Shown: positions 27,286-36,529 of the stretch, piece after piece
Numbering within the stretch: position 1 is the stretch's first letter
Layout of the letters: each line of letters begins with the position of its first letter
DNA from: Paraburkholderia sp. FT54
GTDB taxonomy: Bacteria > Pseudomonadota > Gammaproteobacteria > Burkholderiales > Burkholderiaceae
Direction: 5' to 3'
NCBI RefSeq assembly: GCF_031585635.1
Contig: NZ_CP134196.1
Coordinates: forward strand, 2,046,001 to 2,110,000
Length of the DNA: 64,000 nucleotides
Translations under genes and position numbers: made by a program
The notes under the pieces: model-generated
Databases searched by the model: none
Told to the model about the DNA's origin: nothing
What the model saw: only the letters and a program-made list of their open reading frames with translations

Positions 27286-28269
27286 TCACGGATAAGACAC
27301 GTAGACGTCGCTCAACAGGTCTTCAGCAGTCGGCAACGGCGCGGCCTTGGCTTGCGTCACCGCACTGTCGATCAGACTCTTCACCTCGGCATCCACACCG
27401 CGCAACTGATCCGCGCTCAGCATTTCGGCGCGCACCACACGCTCTTCGAAACGCTTCAGGCAATCCTTCTCATCGCGCAGTTTCTGCACTTCGCCCGGCG
27501 CGCGATAGGTTTGCGCGTCGCCTTCGAAGTGGCCGAAGTAACGCGAGAACTTCACTTCGACGAGCGTCGGTCCGCCGCCTTTGCGCGCCCGTTCGATCGC
27601 TTCGCCGAGCGCCTCATGCACCGCGAAGAAATCGAAGCCGTCCACGATCACGCCCGGCATGCCGAAGCCACTCGCGCGATCCGCGATGTTGTCGGTCGCC
27701 ACCGACCATGTCGAGGACGTCGCTTCCGCGTAGCCGTTGTTCTCCGCCACGAAAATCGCCGGCAGCCGCCATACGGAGGCCAGGTTCAACGATTCGAAAA
27801 TCACGCCCTGATTCGACGCGCCGTCGCCGAAGAAGCACACGCCCACGCCGCCCGATTTCTTGTACTTCGCCGCCAGCGCCGCGCCGCAAATCAACGGGCC
27901 GCCCGCGCCGACGATACCGTTCGCACCTAACATCCCTTTCGACAGGTCGGCGATATGCATCGAGCCGCCTTTGCCATGGCACACGCCGGTCTTGCGTCCA
28001 TAAATCTCGGCCATCATGCCGCGCACATCGACGCCCTTGGCGATGCAATGGCCGTGACCGCGGTGGGTGGTCGCCACATAGTCGGCGTCGTTCAGATGCA
28101 ACATCGTGCCGACCGCCGACGCCTCTTCGCCCGCATACAGATGCACGAAGCCGGGAATCTCGCCGGTCGCGAATTCCACATGCAGACGCTCCTCGAACTC
28201 GCGGATCGTGCGCATCATGCGATACGCCTTCAGTAGATCTTCCTTGCTCAACTCAGTTGAAACCGACAT
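27286..28269 (-). CDS. acoA: Acetoin dehydrogenase E1 alpha subunit
   Basis: A 327-residue alpha subunit of the acetoin E1 component. It binds thiamine diphosphate through the motif GDGASNQGVIFESLNLA and magnesium near GDGA...N; phospho-loop type residues are seen in HRGHGH. The start is the ATG at 28269, giving MSVSTELSKEDLLKAYRMMR, with GGAGACAC just upstream; a longer frame to 28326 overlaps acoX and is not needed. It lies 40 bases after acoX. With AcoB it forms the active site at the subunit interface. Confidence 0.95.
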   Translation of the reverse strand: MSVSTELSKEDLLKAYRMMRTIREFEERLHVEFATGEIPGFVHLYAGEEASAVGTMLHLNDADYVATTHRGHGHCIAKGVDVRGMMAEIYGRKTGVCHGKGGSMHIADLSKGMLGANGIVGAGGPLICGAALAAKYKKSGGVGVCFFGDGASNQGVIFESLNLASVWRLPAIFVAENNGYAEATSSTWSVATDNIADRASGFGMPGVIVDGFDFFAVHEALGEAIERARKGGGPTLVEVKFSRYFGHFEGDAQTYRAPGEVQKLRDEKDCLKRFEERVVRAEMLSADQLRGVDAEVKSLIDSAVTQAKAAPLPTAEDLLSDVYVSYP

Positions 28270-28309
28270 GGTGTGTCTCCTTGGAATGAATGCACTGCCT
28301 GCCCACAAC

Positions 28310-29374
28310 CTACCTTTGATGCGCAACCACGTTTGCCATTTCCCGCACCAGCTGCCGCGACGCCGCGAAACGCAGCGTGCGTTCGACGTCGACGGTCAGC
28401 GGCCCTTCCCAATCCAGCGCGATCTCATAGCGGTCGCCGCGCTCCAGTTCGATTTCGCGCTCGCCGTCGAAGGCGAGCGTGCCGTGCTCGGCTTCGAGCG
28501 GCCGCCACATGCCGACTTCGAAACGTTCGCACGTGCGCATCAGCACGCGCTCGACGCGGCCCGGCGCAATCGGCGCCACCAGCGGCACGCCAGATTCACC
28601 GCGTGCTGCAAAGCGCAGATGCAAACCGTGCGACGCGGTGCGCTCCACAGGCGCCCACGCTCCGCCGATCGACGAGAGGCCGATGCCGTCCGGCGCGGCG
28701 AACGTGAGGAAGAGTTCTTCGATATCGGCCGGATCGGAGACGGCCCGCGCGCCGACAAAGCGCTGACGGCTCACGCAAACGTCGACCAGCGCGATCTCCT
28801 CGCGGCCGCGATTCGGGCCGGCGGTGCAACGCACCACGAGCCGCTTGTTGCGCGTCAGCGCCACGTCAGGCGGCACCGCGCCCGACGCGACCAGCGCGCC
28901 GGCAAGGCCGGCCACCGTGGCTTCGCGCAAATCCGGAAAGGCGTTGTTGGTGCCGGTGGACAAGGTCAGCAGCGGCACTCTTGCGCAATGCGCGGCGACC
29001 GCCCGATGCGTGCCGTCGCCGCCCAGCACGGCGATCAATTCGACGCCTGCCCGCAACATCGCGGCGACACCCGCGTGGGTATCGGCGACGCTGTCGGTGA
29101 TCGGCTGTTCGATGAACTCGACTTCGGGCCAGCGCTGTTGCGCGGCGACGGCGTCGTGCGTGTCGAGCGCGCGCAGCAGCAGCGCCGCCACACCGGTCCG
29201 ATCGCGCAGACACAGCACACGCGTCACGCCGAGCATGCCGAGTCCGGCCAGCAGGCGCACGACCATGTTGGCTTTTTCCGAGGTCGGAAACACCGACGCA
29301 TAGGAAGTGAGGCGACGAATGTCGCGACCCGACGCGGGGTTCGCGATCACGCCGACGGTGATGGGCGATGGCAC
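28310..29374 (-). CDS. acoX: AcoX, ATP-NAD kinase-like protein of the acetoin operon
   Basis: A 354-residue protein of the AcoX family, found with acetoin dehydrogenase genes. It has the fold signatures of NAD/diacylglycerol-type kinases: GVIANPASGRDIR at the N-terminus, VLGGDGTHRAV near residue 118 and STGTNNAFP near 140. The family's reaction has not been firmly shown; a phosphorylation linked to acetoin or a cofactor is often proposed. GTG at 29374 is the start, with AGGAGA about 8 bases upstream. It is the first gene of the operon and lies about 50 bases downstream of the predicted sigma-54 transcription start. Confidence 0.9.
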   Translation of the reverse strand: MPSPITVGVIANPASGRDIRRLTSYASVFPTSEKANMVVRLLAGLGMLGVTRVLCLRDRTGVAALLLRALDTHDAVAAQQRWPEVEFIEQPITDSVADTHAGVAAMLRAGVELIAVLGGDGTHRAVAAHCARVPLLTLSTGTNNAFPDLREATVAGLAGALVASGAVPPDVALTRNKRLVVRCTAGPNRGREEIALVDVCVSRQRFVGARAVSDPADIEELFLTFAAPDGIGLSSIGGAWAPVERTASHGLHLRFAARGESGVPLVAPIAPGRVERVLMRTCERFEVGMWRPLEAEHGTLAFDGEREIELERGDRYEIALDWEGPLTVDVERTLRFAASRQLVREMANVVAHQR

Positions 29375-29435
29375 TGTGCTTGTCTCCTTTCTGCGCCATC
29401 GTCGAACGGCGGCGCTGTGTCATGCGCAGGACACT

Positions 29436-29450
29436 GCAAAGGGTGTGCCA
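29436..29450 (-). promoter_or_regulatory. Sigma-54 (-24/-12) promoter of acoXABC-lipA
   Basis: On the minus strand the sequence reads TGGCAC-ACCCT-TTGC, matching the sigma-54 consensus (TGGCAC, five bases, TTGC) at every key position. Transcription should start about 12 bases on, near 29424, leaving a leader of about 50 bases before acoX. The divergent acoR encodes a sigma-54 activator, so the pair fits. Confidence 0.88.
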
Positions 29451-29561
29451 ATCTGCTGAAAAATCGCACCGCCGCGCGAAAGTGCCCTGTTTAAAGGGCT
29501 TTACGCATCGAGACGCCAGTTGGGACGGTGAGTCACCGCCACGCGATGCAGCGTTCAAGGC

Positions 29562-29700
29562 GTCTCACGAATGGGACGTGCGACGTTCCCTGCGTGGCCG
29601 AGCAGTTTGAATACGCGCCGCAAACCCTCTCCCCGCCTTGATCTACACGATTGCGCAAGCCGTCTCACCTGAGACTGAGACAAACGTCTCACGCGTCTCG
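29562..29700. promoter_or_regulatory. Cluster of TGAGAC/GTCTCA inverted repeats, candidate AcoR binding sites
   Basis: At 29662-29691 the order is GTCTCA, CC, TGAGAC, TGAGAC, AAAC, GTCTCA, giving two overlapping palindromes; GTCTCG follows at 29695-29700. A further imperfect pair, GTCTCA-CGAA-TGGGAC, is at 29562-29577. They lie about 110-260 bases upstream of the sigma-54 promoter, the normal place for an enhancer, and close to the acoR start, so AcoR binding and autoregulation are likely but inferred. Confidence 0.62.
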
Positions 29701-29787
29701 CGTGCTGCATTGCAGTGTGATTCATCAAGCGGGATGTGATACAAGAACAGCCTGATCTCACTGTGTGTCGCTCGCCTGGAGCCGACC

Positions 29788-31776
29788 ATGCCTTACGTCT
29801 CGCAGACCCAGCATATCGACCGCGTGCGTGGCGCCATTGAAGGACGCCTGCCCGCGCCCGCCGATTCTCCGCGGCTCGTCTCGTCGTGGCAGCGTTCGTT
29901 CGAACAATACCGGCTCGATCCGGGTGCCGTGATCGGGCCGCGCGTGCTGAGCTCGGCGGAATTGCGCGAAGTGCAAGGCAAGGAAGAAGCCTTTCTGCGT
30001 GCATCGGGCCAATGCCTGACACGTCTGCACGACATGATTCGCGTTGCCGACTATTGCGTGATGCTCACCGACGCGCACGGCGTCACCATCGACTACCGGA
30101 TCGACCGCGAACGCCGCAGCGATTTCAAGCATGCGGGCCTGTATATCGGTTCGTGCTGGTCCGAGCGCGAGGAAGGCACGTGCGGCGTGGCGAACGTGCT
30201 GACCGATCTCGCGCCGATCATCGTGCACAAGACCGATCATTTCCGCGCGGCGTTCACCACGCTCACCTGTAGCGCGGCGCCGATCTTCGCGCCGACCGGC
30301 GAGATGATCGGCGTGCTCGACGCGTCCGCCGTGCAGTCGCCGGATAACCGCGACAGTCAGCGGCTCGTGTTTCAACTGGTGCGGCAAAGCGCGGGGCTGA
30401 TCGAAGACGGTTACTTCCTCAATCAAACGACCCAGCACTGGATTCTGTTCGGCCATTCGAGCCGCAACTTTGTCGAGGCGCAGCCCGAAGTGCTGATCGC
30501 CTTCGACGAATGCGGCAATCTCGTCGCCGCCAATCGCAAGGCGCGCGAGTGCATTCCGGCGCTGAACGGTCCGCGCCATATCGACGATGTATTCGACACG
30601 TCGGGCTCGCACCTGCACGATGTCGCGCGCACGGATGCGATTGTCGGCTTGCGTCTGCGCGCGACCGGCACGACGCTGTATGCGCGCATTCGCGCGCCGC
30701 TCAGGCGTGTCTCTCGCTCGGCGTCCACGACGAACGACGGCGCCGCACGATCGGCGCAAACCGCGTCGCAAAACGATCTGCAACTCGGTGCGCTCGGCCG
30801 CTTCCTGCACAGCGCGGATCCGCAGATCGCGCACAACGCGGCCGTCGCGTTGCGCGTGATGGGCAAGCGTCTGCCGATTCTGATTCTTGGCGAGACCGGC
30901 GTCGGCAAGGAAGTATTCGCGCACGCGGTGCATGATTCGGGCGCGCGGCGCGCGAGGCCGTTTATCGCGGTGAATTGCGGCGCGATTCCCGAATCGCTGA
31001 TCGAAAGCGAATTGTTCGGCTACGTGCCTGGCGCCTTCACCGGCGCGCGCAGCCGCGGCGCACGCGGCAAGATTGCGCAGGCGCACACAGGTACGCTGTT
31101 TCTGGATGAAATCGGCGACATGCCGCTCGATCTGCAAACGCGGCTGCTGCGCGTGCTGGCCGAAGGCGAGGTCACGCCGCTCGGCGGCGATGCGCCCGTG
31201 CGGGTGGATATCGACGTCATCTGCGCCACGCACCGCGATCTCGCGCAGATGGTCGCGGCCGGCACGTTCCGCGAAGACCTTTACTACCGGCTGAGCGGCG
31301 CGTCGTTGCCAATGCCGCCTTTGCGCGAGCGCACGGATATCCGCGACGTGATCGACGTGGTCTTCGACGAGGAAGCGCAAATGGCCGGCCACGTGCTTAC
31401 CCTGGACGCGCAGCTTGCCGAGCGGCTTGCGGGCTTCGCATGGCCGGGCAACATTCGCCAGTTGCGCAATGTGCTGCGCTACGCCTGCGCGATCTGCGAC
31501 GGCGCACGCGTGGAATTGCGCCATGTCGCGCCGGATATAGCGGCGTTGCTCGCGCCGGAGGCCGCGCACAAGCCGGCGTTATTGCGGATCGATTCGCATG
31601 ACGGCCGGCAGCGGGACGCACGGCAGGACCCGCGCGAAGAGCGCGCACGCATTATCGATGCGCTCACACGCAATCAGTGGCGGCCGAACCCAACGGCGCA
31701 AGCGCTCGGCATATCACGCGCCACTTTGTACCGGCGTATTGCGTCGCTGGGCATCGTCGCGCCGCATCGACGTTGA
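29788..31776 (+). CDS. acoR: Sigma-54-dependent activator of acetoin catabolism
   Basis: A 662-residue enhancer-binding protein. The N-terminal region (about 1-330) contains a GAF-like sensor (DYCVMLTDAHGVTIDYRIDR, GTCGVANVLTDLAPIIVHKT) and a PAS-like stretch near FDECGNLVAANRKAREC. The AAA+ domain begins near 360 with Walker A GETGVGKE, the sigma-54 contact loop GAFTGAR near 414 and Walker B TLFLDEIGD; the C-terminus (about 615-660) is a Fis-type helix-turn-helix (NPTAQALGISRATLYRRI). This order is that of AcoR, which responds to acetoin or its product. It is divergent from acoX, whose promoter is sigma-54 type. Confidence 0.94.
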   Translation: MPYVSQTQHIDRVRGAIEGRLPAPADSPRLVSSWQRSFEQYRLDPGAVIGPRVLSSAELREVQGKEEAFLRASGQCLTRLHDMIRVADYCVMLTDAHGVTIDYRIDRERRSDFKHAGLYIGSCWSEREEGTCGVANVLTDLAPIIVHKTDHFRAAFTTLTCSAAPIFAPTGEMIGVLDASAVQSPDNRDSQRLVFQLVRQSAGLIEDGYFLNQTTQHWILFGHSSRNFVEAQPEVLIAFDECGNLVAANRKARECIPALNGPRHIDDVFDTSGSHLHDVARTDAIVGLRLRATGTTLYARIRAPLRRVSRSASTTNDGAARSAQTASQNDLQLGALGRFLHSADPQIAHNAAVALRVMGKRLPILILGETGVGKEVFAHAVHDSGARRARPFIAVNCGAIPESLIESELFGYVPGAFTGARSRGARGKIAQAHTGTLFLDEIGDMPLDLQTRLLRVLAEGEVTPLGGDAPVRVDIDVICATHRDLAQMVAAGTFREDLYYRLSGASLPMPPLRERTDIRDVIDVVFDEEAQMAGHVLTLDAQLAERLAGFAWPGNIRQLRNVLRYACAICDGARVELRHVAPDIAALLAPEAAHKPALLRIDSHDGRQRDARQDPREERARIIDALTRNQWRPNPTAQALGISRATLYRRIASLGIVAPHRR

Positions 31777-32018
31777 AGCGCCAACTGTCAGCGTGATGCG
31801 CAGCCACGCGCAAAACACGCTGCTCGTCACCAGCACTACGTGGGACGGCTCGCGTGGTTGAGCCTGGGACCATCTGCGCCGCGTTAAACGGACGCATGAC
31901 CGCGCGGGTCGCGCGAGGACGTTTCGCGCCGCGGGAAAGAGCAAGCACCCTTGCTATTGAGAGGTGTTTGCCCGGCATGCCATCTTGCATGAACGTGTCG
32001 TCCTGCTCGATTGCCCGG

Positions 32019-32591
32019 TTATTGAGGCGTCACCTGCACGGCCGCCGCCGAAACGAACACCGCGTGGACCGTATCGCCGACCTTGACGTCCTTCAGATCG
32101 ACGTCCGGCCCGACTTGCAGCGTTTGCGTCTGATACGCGCCGCGCAGCGTGACCAGACGCTTCTTGCGATCGATCTTCTGCACGGTGGCGAGCACTTCGA
32201 TCTGGCGAGCCGACTGGAAACCACCCGAGGCCGGGGCATAGACATCCGTGTCGACTCGCGCGCGAATACCCTTGTCTTTCCCGGTGACCTTCTCGGCCTT
32301 CACGAGCAGCGCATTCTTGTAGAGCACGTCGACGCGGTCACCCACTTTCAACTGGTCGAAACCCTGCACCTGCTGGCTCACCAGCACGACCAGCACGTTG
32401 CCGCCCTGCCCCTTGAGCGTGAGCGTGCGGCTGTTTGGATCGATACCGACGATCTGCGCCTTCAGATGGACGGGCTCCACCTCGCTGACGATGCCTTGCG
32501 CGGCGCTAGCCATGGCATCTTGCGCCCAGGCCGGCTGTGCTGCGGCAAACGCCGCGACCATCAACGCTGCTCCAATCGTCGTTGCCTTCAT
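32019..32591 (-). CDS. Exported protein with two beta-barrel-like repeats, unknown function
   Basis: A 190-residue protein with a signal peptide (MKATTIGAALMVAAFAAAQP, cleavage likely at AWA-QD). The mature part contains two similar halves of OB-like character: IVGIDPNSRTLTLKGQGGNV and then VQKIDRKKRLVTLRGAYQTQ, each followed by a VGD(R/T)V motif (KVGDRVDVLY, KVGDTVHAVF). This internal duplication resembles DUF5666-like periplasmic proteins. The ATG at 32591 was chosen over 32597 because AAGGAG sits 7 bases before it, whereas the first ATG is almost inside the ribosome site. No partner genes are adjacent. Confidence 0.75.
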   Translation of the reverse strand: MKATTIGAALMVAAFAAAQPAWAQDAMASAAQGIVSEVEPVHLKAQIVGIDPNSRTLTLKGQGGNVLVVLVSQQVQGFDQLKVGDRVDVLYKNALLVKAEKVTGKDKGIRARVDTDVYAPASGGFQSARQIEVLATVQKIDRKKRLVTLRGAYQTQTLQVGPDVDLKDVKVGDTVHAVFVSAAAVQVTPQ

Positions 32592-33084
32592 GTGCATGCT
32601 CCTTGAGAAATTGTTTGATCCAGCGTGACGGCGATCTGAAACCGCGGGATGCCGGCTCTCAACGCCGTGAATACTTGTGTATCTTCGGGATGATAGTTTT
32701 CAAAAGGTACGACGCAAATGATTTTACATGCCTTACAACAGCCTGCAATTGATTGAATTGTGATTTTCAAATGAATTCGCGTGGACATTAGAGCGCAGCG
32801 GCATGGCGTCGCAGCGGCATCCTGTCGGTCGACCACGCCGGGATACTTTCACGGCCATTCATAATGAGCGCGTGCTTTAAATGCAGACAGCATTAAACAC
32901 ATACTGTATGGCGATCGAATCGGCAATCGATGTCTCGTGGTATTCCGCCATAATCAAAAGTGTCTTTAGATCAAATTAGACGGCATTCGATGTGATCGCG
33001 GCACAAAAATAAACAGCCTCGTCGCGAGAGCGACGAGGCTGTTTATCCAGCGTCAACCGTAGCGCGGACTAACCCGCTAAACGA
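32592..33084. other. AT-rich intergenic interval with a terminator
   Basis: About 490 bases, visibly richer in A and T than the surroundings, with no credible gene. Its left end should hold the promoter of the exported protein gene at 32591; the right end holds the pcaF terminator at 33011-33044. Confidence 0.55.
33011..33044 (-). terminator. Strong hairpin downstream of pcaF
   Basis: Perfect 15-bp arms AAACAGCCTCGTCGC and GCGACGAGGCTGTTT around a GAGA loop, 40 bases after the pcaF stop. On the minus strand it is followed by a short T-containing stretch (ATTTTTGTGC), so it should work as an intrinsic terminator. Confidence 0.88.
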
Positions 33085-34287
33085 TCACACTCGTTCAATC
33101 GCGATCGCAATACCCTGGCCGACGCCGATGCACATCGTGCACAACGCAAAACGGCCTTGCGTGCGATGCAGCTGATACATCGCGGTGGTCACCAGGCGCG
33201 CGCCGCTCATGCCGAGCGGGTGGCCGAGTGCGATCGCGCCACCGTTCGGATTCACACGGGCGTCGTCGTCGGCCACGCCGAGTGCGCGCAACACCGCGAT
33301 GCCTTGCGACGCGAAGGCCTCGTTCAGTTCGATCACGTCGAATTGATCGATGGTCATGTTCAGGCGCACCAACAGTTTTTGCGTGGCGGGCGCCGGGCCG
33401 ATGCCCATCACGCGCGGCGCAACGCCGGCCGTGGCGATACCCAGCACGCGAGCACGCGGCGTGAGACCGAAGCGCCTGGCGGTCTCTTCATTCGCGAGCA
33501 GCAGTGCCGCCGCGCCGTCGTTCACGCCCGAGGCGTTGCCCGCCGTGACCGTGCCGTCCGGACGCACCACGCCCTTGAGCTTGGCGAGCGTTTCAAGACT
33601 CGTCTCACGCGGATGCTCGTCTTGCAGCACGGTGACCGGATCGCCCTTCTTCTGTGCGATCGTCACGCCGACGATTTCCTGCGCGAGTGTGCCGTCGCGT
33701 TGCGCACGCGCGGCTTTCTGCTGGCTGCGCACAGCGAAGGCGTCCTGATCGGCACGGCTGATGCTGTAGTCCGTCGCGACGTTCTCGCCCGTTTCCGGCA
33801 TCGAATCGACGCCGTACATTTTCTTCATCAGCGGGTTGACGAAACGCCAGCCGATGGTCGTGTCGTAGATCTCGGCCTGGCGCGAAAACGCTGTCGGCGC
33901 CTTGCCCATCACGAACGGCGCGCGGCTCATGCTTTCCACGCCGCCGGCCACCATCAACGCGGCCTCGCCCGACTTGATCGCGCGCGCCGCGATGCCGACC
34001 GCGTCCATACCCGAACCGCACAGGCGGTTCACCGTCGTGCCCGGCACGCCTTGCGGCAAGCCGGCCAGCAGTAGCGACATGCGCGCGACGTTGCGGTTGT
34101 CCTCACCGGCCTGGTTCGCGCAGCCGTAGATCACGTCGTCGATCGCGTTCCAGTCGACGTCTTTGTTGCGCTCCATCAGCGCTTTGAGCGGCACGGCGCC
34201 CAGATCGTCGGCGCGCACCGACGACAGCGAACCCGCATAGCGGCCGATGGGGGTGCGAATCGCGTCGCACAGGAATGCTTCGGTCAT
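33085..34287 (-). CDS. pcaF: 3-oxoadipyl-CoA thiolase
   Basis: A 400-residue thiolase that cleaves beta-ketoadipyl-CoA to succinyl-CoA and acetyl-CoA, the last step of the beta-ketoadipate pathway. The active-site Cys is in [11 protein letters not shown] (about residue 90), the His in [17 protein letters not shown] (about 356) and the second Cys in [12 protein letters not shown] (about 386). Sequence such as [20 protein letters not shown] and the 400-residue length fit the PcaF/PaaJ branch better than acetoacetyl-CoA thiolases. It stands alone here, without pcaIJ. A hairpin and a PcaR-like site lie upstream, and a PcaR-like IclR gene is about 7 kb away. Confidence 0.9.
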   Translation of the reverse strand: MTEAFLCDAIRTPIGRYAGSLSSVRADDLGAVPLKALMERNKDVDWNAIDDVIYGCANQAGEDNRNVARMSLLLAGLPQGVPGTTVNRLCGSGMDAVGIAARAIKSGEAALMVAGGVESMSRAPFVMGKAPTAFSRQAEIYDTTIGWRFVNPLMKKMYGVDSMPETGENVATDYSISRADQDAFAVRSQQKAARAQRDGTLAQEIVGVTIAQKKGDPVTVLQDEHPRETSLETLAKLKGVVRPDGTVTAGNASGVNDGAAALLLANEETARRFGLTPRARVLGIATAGVAPRVMGIGPAPATQKLLVRLNMTIDQFDVIELNEAFASQGIAVLRALGVADDDARVNPNGGAIALGHPLGMSGARLVTTAMYQLHRTQGRFALCTMCIGVGQGIAIAIERV

Positions 34288-34310
34288 GTGATGTCTCCAG
34301 TTGATGTGCT

Positions 34311-34352
34311 GCTTGCGCTACGCCGCGGCCGGCTCTCCGGCGTAGCGCAAGC
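34311..34352. repeat. Perfect inverted repeat in the pcaF leader
   Basis: Arms GCTTGCGCTACGCCG (34311-34325) and CGGCGTAGCGCAAGC (34338-34352) pair over 15 bases with a 12-base loop. It lies 24 bases upstream of the pcaF start and has no T-run, so it may be a leader structure or the end of the denD transcript rather than a standard terminator. Confidence 0.75.
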
Positions 34353-34449
34353 ACCGGCAAGCGCGACGGGAAGCGGCTGCGAGGCAGCCGTCACGCCAGT
34401 TCAGCTTAGCGCAGGATAGTGAACGACGGGCTCGAGATTGCGGCCATTT

Positions 34450-34483
34450 GTTCTTTATGCGAACATTCGGTCATATATCGAAC
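34450..34483 (-). promoter_or_regulatory. Candidate PcaR-type operator upstream of pcaF
   Basis: On the minus strand GTTCGATATATGA is followed by GTTCGCATAAAGAAC, two direct repeats starting with GTTCG about 19-20 bases apart. As I recall it, the PcaR operator of Pseudomonas has the form GTTCGATAAT-CGCAC. The match and the position about 165-195 bases before pcaF make it a good candidate; binding by the IclR protein at 41792 is inferred. Confidence 0.5.
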
Positions 34484-34670
34484 AATTAGACCCGATGATA
34501 GGCGTGTGCGCGAAACCATGTCAAGCGCGGCCAGGCCTGCACCAGGGAATACGTGCAGGCCGCGGCCGTTCTTGCAAAGGATCAGACGAATGACGCGCTC
34601 GTGCCCGCCGGCGCGTGTTCAACGCGCGGGCACGGGGCTGGAGGCCGCGGCGGGGCCGCGTGGAAGCTGG

Positions 34671-35654
34671 TTATTGGCGGATCTGGATATGCTCGTCTTC
34701 GACGTAGCTGCGGATCACGTCGGCAAAACTTTGCTCGCCGCTCAGCCCCAGCCCCTCGGCGCGCGACGTATCCCACCGTCCCGGCCAGCTGCCCACGATC
34801 TTTTCGATTCGCGCATCCGGCTCCCACACGATCCGCTCGGCGACCGCGTCGCCCGCGACCTCGCGCAGCGCGGCGACCATCTCGTCAACGCTCACCGAAA
34901 TGCCCGGCAAATTCAGCACGCGCTGGTTACCCAACGCGGCGGAATCGAGTTCGAGTCCGGCGATCAGACTCTCGATCGCCTTGCGCGGCGACAGCAGCCA
35001 TAGGCGCGTCGAGCCCGACACCGGGCACACTGCCGCTTCGCCGTTCAACGGCTCGCGAATGATGCCGCTCGCGAACGACGACGCCGCCGCATTCGGCTTG
35101 CCCGGCCGCACGCTGATGGTCGGCAACCGCACCACACGGCCGTCGACGAAACCGCGCCGCGCGTAATCGTTGAGCAGCAACTCCGCGATCGCCTTCTGCG
35201 CGCCATACGACGACTGCGGATTCAGCGCGGTATCGTTCTGCACGACCTCGGGCAACTCGCCGCCATAGACCGCCACCGAACTGGTGAACAACACACGCGG
35301 CCGGTGGCCGCGTTGTCGGCAAACTTCGAGCAACAGGCGCGATGCGTCCAGATTGATGCGCATGCCGAGATCGAAGTCCGCTTCGGCCTGGCCGCTCACG
35401 ATCGCGGCCAGATGGAAGATCGCCGAAGTCTGGTTGTCGATCACGCGCTCGAGCACACTGCGCTCGGCGATGTCGCCCACTTCCGCGCGCACGCGGCTAT
35501 CGCCGAAATCGTTGGCTTGCACCACGTCGAGCAACACCAGTTCGGTAATCGCTTGCGGCGTGCCTTGCGCGTCTTTCAGGGCGCCACGCGCGAGCAGTTC
35601 ACGCGCGAGACGCTGGCCGAGAAAACCCGCGCCGCCGGTAATCAGTACTTTCAT
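34671..35654 (-). CDS. denD: D-erythronate dehydrogenase
   Basis: A 327-residue short-chain/epimerase-type dehydrogenase. The NAD-binding GGAGFLGQ motif is at residues 7-14, and the active-site Tyr and Lys are in SSYGAQKAIAE, with the Ser in FTSSVAVYGG. Members of this group next to otnI, otnC and otnK oxidise D-erythronate to 2-oxotetronate with NAD. It is the last gene of the seven-gene unit, 17 bases after otnI. Sequence alone might suggest a nucleotide-sugar epimerase, but the gene set makes DenD the better call. Confidence 0.88.
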   Translation of the reverse strand: MKVLITGGAGFLGQRLARELLARGALKDAQGTPQAITELVLLDVVQANDFGDSRVRAEVGDIAERSVLERVIDNQTSAIFHLAAIVSGQAEADFDLGMRINLDASRLLLEVCRQRGHRPRVLFTSSVAVYGGELPEVVQNDTALNPQSSYGAQKAIAELLLNDYARRGFVDGRVVRLPTISVRPGKPNAAASSFASGIIREPLNGEAAVCPVSGSTRLWLLSPRKAIESLIAGLELDSAALGNQRVLNLPGISVSVDEMVAALREVAGDAVAERIVWEPDARIEKIVGSWPGRWDTSRAEGLGLSGEQSFADVIRSYVEDEHIQIRQ

Positions 35655-35671
35655 GATGGGTTTCGTCCTTG

Positions 35672-36460
35672 TTAGCGGGTCGCGTTCAGATAAGGCTTGA
35701 GCCAGCCGAGACCGGCTGAGGTGCCCGCGCGCGGCCGGTATTCGCAGCCGATGTAGCCGTCGTAGCCAAGCGAGTCGATCAGTTCGAGCAGATAGGGATA
35801 GTTCAGCTCGCCCGTATCGGGTTCATGCCGTTCCGGCACGCCCGCGATCTGAATGTGGCCGATGCCGGCCATATCGCGTTTGAGTTTCACTGCCAGATCG
35901 CCTTCGACGATCTGGCAGTGGTAGCAGTCGAACTGCACCTTGAGATTCGGCGCGCCGACTTCGGCGCAGATCGCTTGCGCCTCGTCCTGGCGGGTCAGAA
36001 AGAAGCCCGGCATGTCGCGCGTATTGATCGGCTCGATCACGACCGTGATGCCTTCGGCTTGCGCGGCCTTGGCGGCATGCGCGAGATTGCTCAGGTATAC
36101 CTCGCGATGCTTTGCGCGCGGCTGATCCGCGCCGATCAGGCCGGCCATCACATGCAGCTTGCGATTGCCGATCACACGCGTGTAGTCGAGCGCGGTGTCG
36201 ATGCCGCGGCGAAATTCGTCCTCGCGGCCCGGCAGCGAGGCAATGCCGCGTTCGCCGCCGGCCCAATCGCCGGGCGGCGCATTGAAGAGCGCTTGCGTCA
36301 GACCGCTCGCGTCGAGCCGCGCCTTGATCTCATCGGCGCGGAAATCGTAGGGGAACAGAAACTCGACCGCTTCGAAGCCGTCTTGCGCCGCGGCGGCAAA
36401 ACGGTCGAGGAACGCGTGCTCGTTGTACATCATGGTGAGATTGGCGGCGAAGCGAGGCAT
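35672..36460 (-). CDS. otnI: 2-oxo-tetronate isomerase
   Basis: A 262-residue TIM-barrel isomerase of the hydroxypyruvate isomerase (Hyi) family. Landmarks: [20 protein letters not shown] at the start, [20 protein letters not shown] with the metal-binding Glu, [14 protein letters not shown], and [20 protein letters not shown] at the end. In tetronate clusters this enzyme interconverts 2-oxo- and 3-oxotetronate, and the neighbouring otnK/otnC genes support that role over hydroxypyruvate isomerase. It starts 69 bases after the MFS gene with AAGGAGT upstream. Confidence 0.9.
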   Translation of the reverse strand: MPRFAANLTMMYNEHAFLDRFAAAAQDGFEAVEFLFPYDFRADEIKARLDASGLTQALFNAPPGDWAGGERGIASLPGREDEFRRGIDTALDYTRVIGNRKLHVMAGLIGADQPRAKHREVYLSNLAHAAKAAQAEGITVVIEPINTRDMPGFFLTRQDEAQAICAEVGAPNLKVQFDCYHCQIVEGDLAVKLKRDMAGIGHIQIAGVPERHEPDTGELNYPYLLELIDSLGYDGYIGCEYRPRAGTSAGLGWLKPYLNATR

Positions 36461-36529
36461 GGCAGCAACTCCTTGAAAACGGTTTGGTCCGGCGCGCGGC
36501 GGCGACGCATGCCGCGCATGAGCGTCGAT

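Larger units (their letters stand above)
34288..34670. other. Control region of pcaF
   Basis: About 380 bases between the denD stop and the pcaF start. It contains the 15-bp-arm hairpin at 34311-34352 and a candidate PcaR site at 34450-34483, both listed separately; otherwise no gene is seen. Confidence 0.55.

Noticed and set aside
26700..28289. Plus-strand open frame of 529 codons opposite acoB and acoA
   Set aside because: Antisense to two strongly identified acetoin dehydrogenase subunits; no domain recognised.
29758..31569. Minus-strand open frame of 603 codons opposite acoR
   Set aside because: acoR has all AAA+ and Fis motifs; the opposite frame has none and is a GC-bias artefact.
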